Shown in pieces: positions 7,891 through 16,503 of a DNA stretch of 23,119 bases (positions are counted from its first letter, which is position 1; each line of letters begins with the position of its first letter). The notes below the pieces were generated by a model. That model made no database searches. It was not told the DNA's origin and saw only the letters and a list, made by a program, of their open reading frames with translations. Location: the NCBI GenBank assembly GCA_026712885.1, contig JAPOPO010000528.1, forward strand, positions 1-23,119, in the 5' to 3' direction. The DNA is from Rhodospirillales bacterium (lineage in GTDB: Bacteria; Pseudomonadota; Alphaproteobacteria; UBA828). The position numbers and the translations under genes are program-made.

Positions 7891-8229
7891 ATGAGCGGCA
7901 TCAAGGTCATGAATTTGGGCGACGCGGAGGTCTACGAAGACGAGACCGTCATCAGCCGCCGGCTCGTTCGCCGGGCGCACGGGTCGAAGGAGATGTCGCT
8001 TAACGTCTCGACCCTGCAGGAGGGCATGGAAGATCCGGAATGCGTCTACGCGGACTACGACGAGATCGTCTACATCCTGAGCGGCACCGCAGAATTGACC
8101 ATCGAGGGCGAGACGCAGACGGTCGGGAAGGGAACAGCCTTCTACGTCCCACGCGGAGCCTCGTACGGCTATAAGGTGATCGAGGGACCCAACGACGTGA
8201 TCGCGGTGTTCACGCCGGCCAAGACCTGA
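7891..8229 (+). CDS. Small cupin-domain protein lacking canonical metal-binding histidines
   Basis: This 112-residue single-domain cupin has a recognisable core: DEIVYILSGTAELTIEG (57-73) is cupin motif 1 and GKGTAFYVPRGASYGYKV (79-96) is motif 2. The paired histidines of motif 1 and the histidine of motif 2 (normally P-x-G-x-x-H) are absent; YADYD and YGY occupy those places, while Glu58 is kept. It resembles EutQ-type cupins, which also lack the usual ligands. A binding or regulatory role, or a non-metal lyase/isomerase role, is therefore more likely than a dioxygenase. GGGGAGG precedes the start by about 10 bases. It lies immediately upstream of the first hydantoinase-B-like gene and may work with it. 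Confidence 0.82.
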   Translation: MSGIKVMNLGDAEVYEDETVISRRLVRRAHGSKEMSLNVSTLQEGMEDPECVYADYDEIVYILSGTAELTIEGETQTVGKGTAFYVPRGASYGYKVIEGPNDVIAVFTPAKT

Positions 8230-8258
8230 AGACGCCGCAGAAGGCGGGAGGAAAGCGG

Positions 8259-10211
8259 ATGGCACGAGCAGCGAAGTCCAATGGCAAGAGCCGCCCGGCG
8301 GCCCTCGGCCGCACTGCGCGCACCGCGCGCTCCAAGGCCCGGAGCCGAAAGACGAACGGGCGCACCGAGATCGACCCGATCACCTTTTCGGTCATCCTCA
8401 ACCGCTTCAATACGATCGCCAACGAGATGACGCTCGTGATGGAGCGCACGGCATGGACCTCCATCATCGCGCTCTCGCACGATTTCTCATGCGCGATTTA
8501 CGACCGGCAGGACCGGCAGGTCTGCATGATGGACGCGCTGCCGATCCACACGAACTCCATGCACGTGGTGCTGAAGGAGATCGCGCGGGTCTTCGAGGGC
8601 GACATTCACGACGGCGATGTGATCGTCTGCAACGACCCCTACAGCGGCAACACCCACGTGGGCGACTTCGTGACCGCGTGTCCGGTGTTCTACAAGGGCG
8701 AGCATCTGTTCTGGAGCGTGACCAAGGGCCATCAGCTCGATTGCGGCGCCTTCATGCCGACCAGTGTCCCCGCTGCGGCGAAGGACGTGTGGCAGGAGGG
8801 GCTGCAGCTCCCGCCGATCAAGTTCTACAAGAAGGGCAAGCCCTGCGAGGACATCATCCGCATGTATCTCGCCAACGTGCGCTGGAAGGACTGGCTCTAC
8901 GGAGACCTGATGGCGCAGCTCGGGTCAATCTGGACCGGCCGGCGGCGCATCCTCGAAATGCTGGAGCGCTACGGCAAGGAGGAGCTGGAGGGCTATATCG
9001 ACGCGATCTTCGAGTATTCGGACCAGCGCATGGCGGCCGAAATCCGTGACATGCCCGACGGCGAGTATCACGGCGATGCCTGGCTGGATACCGACGGGCA
9101 GGGCGGCACGAACATCCCGATTCACGCTAAGGTCACGATCAAGGGCGACAGAGCGCACGTGGATTTCACAGGCTCCGCGCCGCAGACGCCCGGCTCCAAC
9201 AACAGCACCCAGGGCGTGATGCAGGCGGCAGCCGGCATCCCGATCATGTGCATGATCGACCCGACCATTCCGCACAACGACGGCTGCCTGCGGCACATCA
9301 CCGCGGAGGCGCCGGCAGGCACCGTCTGCAACGCCAACCACCCAGCCTCGACTGCGCTGGCGACGATCTGCCCCGGCGACACCATGCAGATTGCGGTGTG
9401 GAAGGCGTTGGCCCGGGCCATGCCGGAGCGCGCGACCGGCGGCATGCCCGCCATTCATTGCGTGCCCATGTTCTCAGGCAGCGATCGGCGCAACGGCGAA
9501 TCCAAGGAGTGGGGCAGCATGGTGTTCAACGCCTCGCCCGGCGGCGGCGCCGGGGTCGGCACCGACGGCTGGCCCATCATGCTCTCGCCCGCTGCCCTTG
9601 GCGGGCAGAAGATCATCAGCGTCGAGGTGAGCGAGATGCTCTACCCGATGCACTTCGACAAGCAGGAGATCGCCGTCGATTCGATGGGTCATGGGGAGGA
9701 CATCGGCGGTCCCGGCGTGGATATCCGGATTCGCCCGATGAGCGGGACGATGGACTGCAACATATTCGGTGACGGCAACATGAACCCGCCTTACGGCACG
9801 ATTGGCGGGACGCCCGGCATCGGCGGTGGCAACTACAAAGAAAACCTGACCACCGGCAAGCGCACCTTCTGCTCAGCTAAGGGGAACCTGGTCATCGAGG
9901 AGGACGAAATCTGGGTGGGCCTTTCCACCGGCGGTGGCGGGCGCGGCGAACCATTGAAACGCGATCCTCAAGCAGTGCTGGAGAGCGTCTTCGACGGCAT
10001 GATTTCGCTCGAGAGTGCCGAGGACGTTTACGGAGTCGTGATCCATCGCGCGACCATGACGGTCGATCTGGCGGCAACCGAAGCGTTGCGCGCGAAGATG
10101 CGAGCGGCGCGGGGCTCGATCGAAGTCGTCAGGCCCGATCGTCCCGACGCGGGCGATTGGGTGCAGCGGAGCTTGCGTCAGGGTGACGACTATCTGATCG
10201 ATCCGCAGTAG
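8259..10211 (+). CDS. Hydantoinase B/oxoprolinase family protein, copy 1
   Basis: This 650-residue protein belongs to the HyuB (PF02538) family. Members include the B subunits of N-methylhydantoinase, 5-oxoprolinase, caprolactamase and the alpha subunit of acetone carboxylase. Family motifs are PITFSVILNRF at the fold start, VCNDPYSGNTHVGDF (123-137), GHQLDCGA (157-164), PHNDGCLRHI, and the Gly-rich DSMGHGEDIGGPG and GTPGIGGGNYKEN. D126, H133, D136, H158 and D161 are candidate metal ligands by analogy. Residues 1-36 are an Arg/Lys-rich tail (12 basic residues, no acidic one) that most relatives lack. No alternative ATG/GTG/TTG exists before residue 57, and GGGAGG precedes the ATG, so the tail is real. 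The usual HyuA partner is not in the window. It has a close paralogue at 17124-19067. Confidence 0.92.
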   Translation: MARAAKSNGKSRPAALGRTARTARSKARSRKTNGRTEIDPITFSVILNRFNTIANEMTLVMERTAWTSIIALSHDFSCAIYDRQDRQVCMMDALPIHTNSMHVVLKEIARVFEGDIHDGDVIVCNDPYSGNTHVGDFVTACPVFYKGEHLFWSVTKGHQLDCGAFMPTSVPAAAKDVWQEGLQLPPIKFYKKGKPCEDIIRMYLANVRWKDWLYGDLMAQLGSIWTGRRRILEMLERYGKEELEGYIDAIFEYSDQRMAAEIRDMPDGEYHGDAWLDTDGQGGTNIPIHAKVTIKGDRAHVDFTGSAPQTPGSNNSTQGVMQAAAGIPIMCMIDPTIPHNDGCLRHITAEAPAGTVCNANHPASTALATICPGDTMQIAVWKALARAMPERATGGMPAIHCVPMFSGSDRRNGESKEWGSMVFNASPGGGAGVGTDGWPIMLSPAALGGQKIISVEVSEMLYPMHFDKQEIAVDSMGHGEDIGGPGVDIRIRPMSGTMDCNIFGDGNMNPPYGTIGGTPGIGGGNYKENLTTGKRTFCSAKGNLVIEEDEIWVGLSTGGGGRGEPLKRDPQAVLESVFDGMISLESAEDVYGVVIHRATMTVDLAATEALRAKMRAARGSIEVVRPDRPDAGDWVQRSLRQGDDYLIDPQ

Positions 10212-10236
10212 CGCGCAAAGGGGAGTTTCCAGGAAC

Positions 10237-10635
10237 ATGACCGCCGCGGAACGGGACGCCTTCCTGCGCGAGGTGCGCATCGGCACGCTTTGTACGCTTA
10301 ATGTGGACGGCTCACCGAACGCGCTCCCGCTCTGGTACGAGTGGGACGGCGAGAAGGCCCGCATGTTCTCGATGCGGGACACTGGCAAGGTGAAGCGGCT
10401 ACGGCGCGATCCGCGCGCCTGCCTCAGTGTGGCCGACCCGGTCGGCGCACCCGAGGCGTGGGTCACAGTGGAAGGGACGGTCGAAATTTTCGACGAGGGC
10501 GGCAAGGAGTTCGGACTCGATCTCACCCAGCGCTACTACGAGAGCCCGCGGCGGGAGGAAGCCATCGCTGAATGGTCCGCCAGGGACGACTGGGTCCTGC
10601 TGGAGCTCACGCCGACCCGTTTCCTCTCCTATTGA
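10237..10635 (+). CDS. PPOX-class flavin/F420-type protein (pyridoxamine 5'-phosphate oxidase fold)
   Basis: This 132-residue protein has the split-barrel pattern of small FMN or F420-binding oxidoreductases: an N-terminal helix AERDAFLREVRIGTLCTL, the barrel strand VDGSPNALPLWYEWDG, FSMRDTGKVKRLRRDP with the cofactor-phosphate-contacting basic residues, and VTVEGTVEIF. The length fits the family (about 130-150). GGGGAG lies upstream of the ATG. It sits 25 bases after copy 1 of the hydantoinase-B gene and 19 bases before an SDR gene, clearly within the same run. Which flavin it uses and its substrate are unknown; a reductive or oxidative step on a pathway intermediate is possible. Confidence 0.85.
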   Translation: MTAAERDAFLREVRIGTLCTLNVDGSPNALPLWYEWDGEKARMFSMRDTGKVKRLRRDPRACLSVADPVGAPEAWVTVEGTVEIFDEGGKEFGLDLTQRYYESPRREEAIAEWSARDDWVLLELTPTRFLSY

Positions 10636-10654
10636 TACTTGAAGCGAGCTCTCG

Positions 10655-11425
10655 TTGAAGATCGCGGACAAGTCCGTCGTTGTCACCGGCGGTGCGAGTG
10701 GGATCGGGCTCGCGCTGGCGCGGCGGTTCAGGGCGGAGGGCGCGCGGGGCATTGCCCTGGCCGATCTGCAGGAGGACGTCCTGCAGGAGGCCGCCGGCGA
10801 GATCGACGCCCTGGCGGTGCCCTGCGATGTCGCGGTCGAAGCCGATATCAAGCGCCTCGTCGCCGCGGCGGAGGATGCCTTCGGTCCCATCGACGTGTTC
10901 GTCTCCAACGCTGGAATCGCACGAATGGGCGGCGTCGATACCCCGGACGAGGAGTGGCGGCAGAACTGGGACATCCACGTCATGGCCCACGTCTACGCGG
11001 CGCGCGCGGTGGCGCCCAAGATGGCGGCCCGTGGCAGCGGCTATCTGGTCAACACGGCGTCCGCCGCCGGGCTCCTCAGCCACGTGGAATCGGCGACCTA
11101 CACGGTGACCAAGCATGCTGCCGTGGCCTTCGCCGAATGGCTCTCCATCGCCTACGGCGACCAGGGGGTGCGGGTCTCGGTGCTGTGCCCGCAGGCGGTC
11201 CGCACCGCCATGCTCACGGGACGAGACGAGGGCGTCGCCAGCCTGGACGGCGTACTGGAGCCGGAACAGGTGGCCGACAGCGTGATCGCGGCGATGGAGC
11301 GGGAGGAGTTCCTGATCCTTCCGCACCCTGAAGTGCATGGCTACGTGCAACGAAAGGCCTCGGATCGCGAGCGCTGGCTCAGGGGCATGCGCAAGCTGCG
11401 CGCGGCGCACGGAGGAGCCTCCTAG
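10655..11425 (+). CDS. SDR family oxidoreductase with TTG start
   Basis: This 256-residue classical short-chain dehydrogenase has the cofactor motif TGGASGIG at 11-18, acidic D37 in ALADLQ suggesting NAD preference, SNAG at 84-87, S136, and the catalytic Y149/K153 (YTVTK). The catalytic-tetrad Asn position reads His108 (WDIHVMAHVYAAR). The only in-frame start consistent with the MKIADKSVVVTGG opening is TTG at 10655, with a weak AGCGAG upstream. The preceding PPOX gene stops 19 bases earlier, so coupled translation is likely. The C-terminal extension RKASDRERWLRGMRKLRAAHG is typical of SDRs near acyl-CoA genes. Probably oxidises a hydroxy intermediate; substrate unknown. Confidence 0.87.
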   Translation: MKIADKSVVVTGGASGIGLALARRFRAEGARGIALADLQEDVLQEAAGEIDALAVPCDVAVEADIKRLVAAAEDAFGPIDVFVSNAGIARMGGVDTPDEEWRQNWDIHVMAHVYAARAVAPKMAARGSGYLVNTASAAGLLSHVESATYTVTKHAAVAFAEWLSIAYGDQGVRVSVLCPQAVRTAMLTGRDEGVASLDGVLEPEQVADSVIAAMEREEFLILPHPEVHGYVQRKASDRERWLRGMRKLRAAHGGAS

Positions 11426-11428
11426 TCG

Positions 11429-13180
11429 ATGGCCCGGCGCCTGAGCCGGGCGGAGGCCCACGAGCGCCTCGTGGGCGCCGGGCTCCCCTTCGAACTCGAG
11501 GAGATCGAGATCCGGGGAGTCGCGGTCCGCGCGTGGAGGAACGCGCCGCCCACGCTCGGCGCCGTCCTCGCCGCCTCAGCCGAGCATGGCGAGAGGGCGT
11601 GCCTCGTGCTCGACGGCGAGCGCCTGAGCTACGCCAACCACCATCGCCAGGCGTGCCGGTTGGCGCAGGTGCTGCGGACGCACTACGGCATCTGCAAAGG
11701 GGACCGGGTCGTCATCGCCATGCGCAATCTGCCGGAGTGGTCGGTGGCGTTCTGGGCCATCACCGGCATCGGCGCCATCGCGGTGCCGCTCAACGCCTGG
11801 TTCACCGCACGGGAGCTCGCCTACTGCGTGACCGATTCCGGCTCACGAGTGGTGGTGGCAGACGGCAAGCGCGCGGCGCTGCTCGCCTCCTGTGAGGAGG
11901 ACCTCGGCCTGCAGGGCCTCATCGTCGTGCGCGACGAGAGCGCTGAGAGCAGCGAAAGTGTTGCCCTCTGGAACGATGCGCTCGCTTCCGCAGACGACGA
12001 TCCAACGATGCCGGACGCGGCAATCGAGCCCGACGACGACGCCACGATCTTCTACACCTCCGGCACCACCGGCACGCCAAAGGGCGCGCTCGGCACGCAC
12101 CGCAACATCTGCACGAACATCATGACCGTGGCTTACCGCGGCGCCGTGCGGCAGCTCTGCCGCGGCGTGACGCCGGCATGGCTCGGCGGGCCGGTGCCGC
12201 ACCCCACAGTACTGGTCCCGGTGCCGTTCTTTCACGTCACCGGCTGCCATTCGATCCTGGCGCCGGCCATCTTCGGCGGCACCACGCTGATCCTTATGCA
12301 CCGATGGGACCCGGAGCAGGCGCTCGCGCTGATCGAACGGGAGAGGATCACGAATTTCACCGGCGTGCCGGGCATGGCCCTGCAGATGCTCGAAACGCCG
12401 GGCTTCGCCGACCACGACACCTCGTCGCTGATCGGCCTCAACTATGGCGGCACGCCACCGTCGGTGAGGCTCTTCGATCTCATAGCGGAACGGCTGCCGC
12501 AGGCGGAGGCCGAGAACGGCTACGGCCTTACCGAAGCCTCGTCCCTCGTGAGCTACAACGCGGGCGAGAGCTATCGCCGCCACCCGGACAGCGCCGGCAT
12601 TCCCGGACCCGCGTGCGACATCAGGATCGTCGACGAGAGCGGCGCGGAGCTGCCCGCAGGCGTGCGCGGCGAGGTCTGCGTGCGCGGGGCCAACATCGTC
12701 ACGGGTTACTGGAAGCAGCCCGAAGCGAGCGCTGCGACCTTCCGTGACGGCTGGCTGCACACCGGCGATATCGGGCTGCTGGACGAGGACGGCTTGCTCT
12801 TCCTGCTCGATCGCGCCAAGGACATGCTGATCAGGGGCGGCGAGAACGTCTATTGCGTCGAGGTGGAGAACGCGCTTTGTAGTCATCCGGCAGTCAAGGA
12901 CGCGGCCGTGATCGGCAAGCCGCACCCCGTGCTCGGGCAGGAGGTCGCGGCGGTGGTGCAGGTCTCGGCCGAACGTGCGGTCGGCGAGGCGGTGTTGATC
13001 GAGCACTGCCGCTCACGAATTGCCGCGTTCAAGGTGCCGGCGACGATCGAAGTGCGAACCGAGCCGCTGCCGGTCAACGCGAACGGAAAGGTAATCAAGC
13101 GGCAGCTTCATAACGAGCTGTTCGCGGTATCGGGCGAAGGAACGAGCTGCAGCGGCGGCCAACCGAGCGACGGGCAATAG
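11429..13180 (+). CDS. Acyl-CoA synthetase (class I AMP-forming ligase)
   Basis: This 583-residue enzyme would activate a carboxylic acid with ATP and CoA. The order of motifs is complete: P-loop-like YTSGTTGTPKG (209-219), GYGLTE (364-369), GWLHTGD (441-447), RAKDMLIRGGENV (462-474), and the C-terminal catalytic lysine in NANGKVIKRQL (K554). The fatty-acid or aromatic acid choice cannot be made from these motifs, but VPFFHVTGCHS and the NYGGTPPS stretch resemble medium-/long-chain acyl-CoA ligases of degradative loci. It starts 3 bases after the preceding SDR stop codon. Its GGAGGAG ribosome-binding site lies inside the end of that gene and can pair with the adjacent CTCC. The C-terminal tail after the last motif (EGTSCSGGQPSDGQ) is unrelated to the fold. 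Confidence 0.93.
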   Translation: MARRLSRAEAHERLVGAGLPFELEEIEIRGVAVRAWRNAPPTLGAVLAASAEHGERACLVLDGERLSYANHHRQACRLAQVLRTHYGICKGDRVVIAMRNLPEWSVAFWAITGIGAIAVPLNAWFTARELAYCVTDSGSRVVVADGKRAALLASCEEDLGLQGLIVVRDESAESSESVALWNDALASADDDPTMPDAAIEPDDDATIFYTSGTTGTPKGALGTHRNICTNIMTVAYRGAVRQLCRGVTPAWLGGPVPHPTVLVPVPFFHVTGCHSILAPAIFGGTTLILMHRWDPEQALALIERERITNFTGVPGMALQMLETPGFADHDTSSLIGLNYGGTPPSVRLFDLIAERLPQAEAENGYGLTEASSLVSYNAGESYRRHPDSAGIPGPACDIRIVDESGAELPAGVRGEVCVRGANIVTGYWKQPEASAATFRDGWLHTGDIGLLDEDGLLFLLDRAKDMLIRGGENVYCVEVENALCSHPAVKDAAVIGKPHPVLGQEVAAVVQVSAERAVGEAVLIEHCRSRIAAFKVPATIEVRTEPLPVNANGKVIKRQLHNELFAVSGEGTSCSGGQPSDGQ

Positions 13181-13197
13181 CGGCGGGAGAACCGGAC

Positions 13198-14604
13198 ATG
13201 GATATCGAACAGGCCCACAACCTCTCTCTCGAGGAGATGGACAAGCAGAGCTTTCTGCACCCCTACACGGCTCTGAAGCCGCATCTCGAGAACGGGCCCA
13301 ACATCATCAAGTCGGGCAGCGGCGTGCGGCTCACCGACGCGGCGGGCAAGTCGTACATCGACGGCATGGCCGGCCTCTGGTGCGTCAACATCGGCTGGGG
13401 CCACCAGGAGGTGGTCGACGCGATCACCGAGCAGGCCGAGAACCTGGCCTACTACCACAGCTTCTTTTCGATGGGGACGGAAGCGCCCATCCGCCTGGCC
13501 GATCGCATCTTGCGCCTCGTGCCCGGCAACATGAGCAAGGTGTTCTTCGGCAATTCGGGCTCGGACGCGAACGACACCAATGTCAAATTGGTCCACTACT
13601 ACAATAACTTGCGCGGTAAGCCCGAAAAAAAGAAGATCATCTCTCGCAAGCGCGCCTATCACGGCGTCACGGTCGCCTCGGCGAGCCTGACTGGACTGCC
13701 GAGCATTCACGCGGCGTTCGATCTGCCGCTGCCGACGGTCCTTCATACCGAGTCCCCGCACTACTGGCGAAACGCCGAGCCCGGGATGAGCGAGCGCGAC
13801 TTCTCCAAGTGGTGCGCGCAAAAGCTGGAGGAGATGATTCTCGCCGAAGGGCCCGACACGGTGGCTGCGTTCATCGCCGAGCCGGTGATGGGCGCGGGCG
13901 GCGTGATCATCCCGCCGGAGGGCTACTTCCCCGAAATCCAGAAGGTCTTGCGCAAGTACGACATGCTGATGATTGCCGATGAGGTCATCACCGGCTTCGG
14001 CCGTACCGGCAACTGGTTCGGGTCCCAGACCTACGACATCGAGCCCGACATCATCACCATCGCCAAAGGGCTGACGAGCGGTTACGTGCCCATGTCGGGC
14101 AGCATCATCTCCGACGAGATCTGGCAGGTCATCAAGGAGGGGGCGCCCGGCGTCGCCTACTTCGCGCACGGCTACACCTACTCCGCGCATCCCGTGGCGG
14201 CGGCTGCGGCGATGGCCAACATCGACATCATGGAGCGGCTCGACCTGCCGGCGAAATGCGCCTCGGTCGGCACCTACTTCCAGCGGCGGCTGCGCGAAGT
14301 CGCCGCCGACCATCCGCTGGTCGGCGAGGTGCGCGGCGAGGCCCTGCTGGCGGCCGTCGAGCTGGTGAAGGACAAGGAGACCAAGGAGTCCTTCGACCCC
14401 GCCTTGCTGGTCGGACCGACCCTCAGCAAGTACACGATCGAGGAAGGCCTCATCATCCGCGCCCTGCCGCTCAGCGATGCGGTCTCGTTCTCGCCGCCAT
14501 TGGTTATCACCGAGGCGGAGGTGGACGAGGCGCTCGTGCTGTTCAAGCGTGCGCTGGACCGCGTCACCGACGAGCTGATCAAGGAAGGCACTTGGAAGCC
14601 GTAG
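13198..14604 (+). CDS. Class III PLP-dependent aminotransferase (omega-amino acid type)
   Basis: This 468-residue enzyme transfers an amino group, typically a terminal (omega) amine, to pyruvate or 2-oxoglutarate. It has the fold-type I set: GNSGSDANDTNVKL (118-131), RAYHGVTVASASLTG (152-166), AEPVMGAGGVIIPP (227-240), IADEVITGFGRTG with PLP-pyridine aspartate D261, and the Schiff-base lysine K290 in TIAKGLTSG. LHPYTAL near the N-terminus and FAHGYTYSAHPVAAAAA are typical of omega-amino acid:pyruvate transaminases and related enzymes. GGGAG precedes the ATG. It lies between an acyl-CoA ligase and an acyl-CoA dehydrogenase, which suggests deamination of an amino acid that becomes an acyl-CoA. 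Exact donor unknown. Confidence 0.93.
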   Translation: MDIEQAHNLSLEEMDKQSFLHPYTALKPHLENGPNIIKSGSGVRLTDAAGKSYIDGMAGLWCVNIGWGHQEVVDAITEQAENLAYYHSFFSMGTEAPIRLADRILRLVPGNMSKVFFGNSGSDANDTNVKLVHYYNNLRGKPEKKKIISRKRAYHGVTVASASLTGLPSIHAAFDLPLPTVLHTESPHYWRNAEPGMSERDFSKWCAQKLEEMILAEGPDTVAAFIAEPVMGAGGVIIPPEGYFPEIQKVLRKYDMLMIADEVITGFGRTGNWFGSQTYDIEPDIITIAKGLTSGYVPMSGSIISDEIWQVIKEGAPGVAYFAHGYTYSAHPVAAAAAMANIDIMERLDLPAKCASVGTYFQRRLREVAADHPLVGEVRGEALLAAVELVKDKETKESFDPALLVGPTLSKYTIEEGLIIRALPLSDAVSFSPPLVITEAEVDEALVLFKRALDRVTDELIKEGTWKP

Positions 14605-14616
14605 CCGGCCGATAGG

Positions 14617-16422
14617 ATGGAAAGCGCGGTCGTCAACCCGCGCGACCTGCGGTTTCAGATCTTCGACGTGCTCGGCGCGGAAGCGCTCTGCGCGCGGGCG
14701 CGCTATCGCGACCACGACCGCGAGTCTCTGGACGCCGCGCTCGATCTCGCGATCCAGATCGCCGACGAGGTGCTCTGGCCCAATGCGCCGATCGGGGACA
14801 GGGACGAGCCCCGGCTCGAGAACGGCCGGGTGCGCGTGCCGACCGCCATTCACGAGAGCGTCGCCGCGATCACCGACGCGGGCTTCGTCGCGGCCGCTCT
14901 CGACTACGACCGGGGCGGCATGCAGCTTCCGGCCGTCCTCCTGCAGGCGTGCCTCGGCGTCCTGAAGGCGGGCGACACGGCGGCGGCCGGCTACCTGATG
15001 CTGACCAAGGCGGCGGCCAATCTGCTCGACGTTCACGGCACCGACGAGCAGAAGCGCCTCTACATGGAGCCGCTCTACGCCGGGCGTTACCTCGGCACGA
15101 TGTGCCTCTCCGAGCCCGACGTGGGCTCCTCGCTCGGCGATATCAGATGCCGCGCGGTTTCCGCCGGCGACGGCACTTACCGGCTCTCCGGCAGCAAGAT
15201 GTGGATCTCCGGCGGCGACCAGGACATCTCGGAAAACATCGTCCACCTGGTTCTCGCGAAGCTCCCCGACGCGCCGCCCGGCGTAAGGGGGATCTCGCTC
15301 TTCATCGTGCCCAAGATCCGCGTGAATGCCGACGGCACGCTCGGCGCCGCCAACGATGTCGCCGTCGCCGGCCTCAATCACAAGATGGGCTACCGCGCGA
15401 TCTCCAACTGCCTGCTGAGCTTCGGCGAGAACGACGCCTGCGAGGCGCACCTGGTCGGTGCTCCCCAAGAGGGCCTCGCCTGCATGTTCCACATGATGAA
15501 CGAGGCGCGGATCGGGGTCGGCATCAGCGGTGCCATGATCGGCTATGCGGGCTACATGCAGGCCGTCCGCTATGCCAGGGAACGGCGCCAGGGCCGGCCG
15601 GTCGATGACCGGGATCCGACTCGGCCGCCCGTGCCTATCGTGCGCCACGCCGACGTGAAGCGCATGCTGCTCAAGCAGAAGGCCATCGTCGAGGGTGCGC
15701 TGGCGCTCTGCCTGACCTGCGCGCGCTATCTGGACGACATGACGACGGCGGCGGTCGAGGGCGAGAGGCGGCGGGCCGCCCTGCTGCTCGACATCCTCAC
15801 GCCCATCGCCAAGGCCTGGCCCGCGGAGTTCTGCCAGGAGGCCAACAGCCTCGCGATCCAGGTTCACGGCGGCTACGGCTACACGCGGGACTTTCCGGTC
15901 GAACGCCTCTACCGCGACAACCGCCTCAACGCGATCCACGAGGGGACGAACGGCATTCAGGCGATCGACCTGCTCGGGCGCAAGGCGCGCTTGCAGGATG
16001 GCGCCGCGTTCAAGGCGTTGACGGAGGAGATTCGGGCCGATATCGCCACGGCGCGAGACCTGCCCGCGCTCGCCGAGCATGGCGACGCGTTGGCGGCGGC
16101 CACTAGCGAGATCGAAGGAGCGACGACCGCCATCGGTACGGCACGCGCGGAAGGCCGGATCGGCGACTCGCTTGCGAATGCGAGCCTTTATCTCAACGCC
16201 TTGGGCCACATCGTTGTTGCGTGGCTCTGGCTGCGTCAGGCGCACGCCGCGGATGCCGCACTCCGGCAAGGCGCAGCGGCGGATGACGCCGCCTTCTATC
16301 GCGGCAAGCTCGCTGCCTGCCGCTACTTCTTCCGCTACGAGCTCGCCGGGATGAGACCCGCCATCGCGCTGCTCGCGCGGGTCGACACGACCTGCGCCGA
16401 GATGGACGCGGACCTGTTCTAA
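14617..16422 (+). CDS. Large acyl-CoA dehydrogenase with C-terminal extension (DmdC-like length class)
   Basis: This 601-residue FAD enzyme would introduce the alpha-beta double bond in an acyl-CoA. It shows LSEPDVGSSLGDI (164-176) for FAD/substrate binding, SGSKMWISGGDQDI (191-204), EARIGVGISGAMIGYAGY, VHGGYGYTRDFPVERLYRD (416-434) and the HEGTNGIQAIDLLGRK block (441-456) with probable catalytic base E442. Length and the extra C-terminal helical domain match the ~600-residue subgroup that includes 3-methylthiopropionyl-CoA dehydrogenase, but this similarity does not set the substrate. The gene starts 12 bases after the aminotransferase stop and has only a weak upstream GATAGG. Confidence 0.93.
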   Translation: MESAVVNPRDLRFQIFDVLGAEALCARARYRDHDRESLDAALDLAIQIADEVLWPNAPIGDRDEPRLENGRVRVPTAIHESVAAITDAGFVAAALDYDRGGMQLPAVLLQACLGVLKAGDTAAAGYLMLTKAAANLLDVHGTDEQKRLYMEPLYAGRYLGTMCLSEPDVGSSLGDIRCRAVSAGDGTYRLSGSKMWISGGDQDISENIVHLVLAKLPDAPPGVRGISLFIVPKIRVNADGTLGAANDVAVAGLNHKMGYRAISNCLLSFGENDACEAHLVGAPQEGLACMFHMMNEARIGVGISGAMIGYAGYMQAVRYARERRQGRPVDDRDPTRPPVPIVRHADVKRMLLKQKAIVEGALALCLTCARYLDDMTTAAVEGERRRAALLLDILTPIAKAWPAEFCQEANSLAIQVHGGYGYTRDFPVERLYRDNRLNAIHEGTNGIQAIDLLGRKARLQDGAAFKALTEEIRADIATARDLPALAEHGDALAAATSEIEGATTAIGTARAEGRIGDSLANASLYLNALGHIVVAWLWLRQAHAADAALRQGAAADDAAFYRGKLAACRYFFRYELAGMRPAIALLARVDTTCAEMDADLF

Positions 16423-16503
16423 ACGCAATGCCGTTATGATCGGCCGCGGCACCGGGCGCCGGGCCGCGCGCCGCAACCAACAGAAGGGAAAGGGGAGGTG
16501 GAC

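Noticed and set aside
6907..8265. A minus-strand open frame of about 452 codons opposite the SDR and cupin genes
   Set aside because: The plus-strand SDR and cupin carry full family motifs and ribosome-binding sites; the antisense translation has none.
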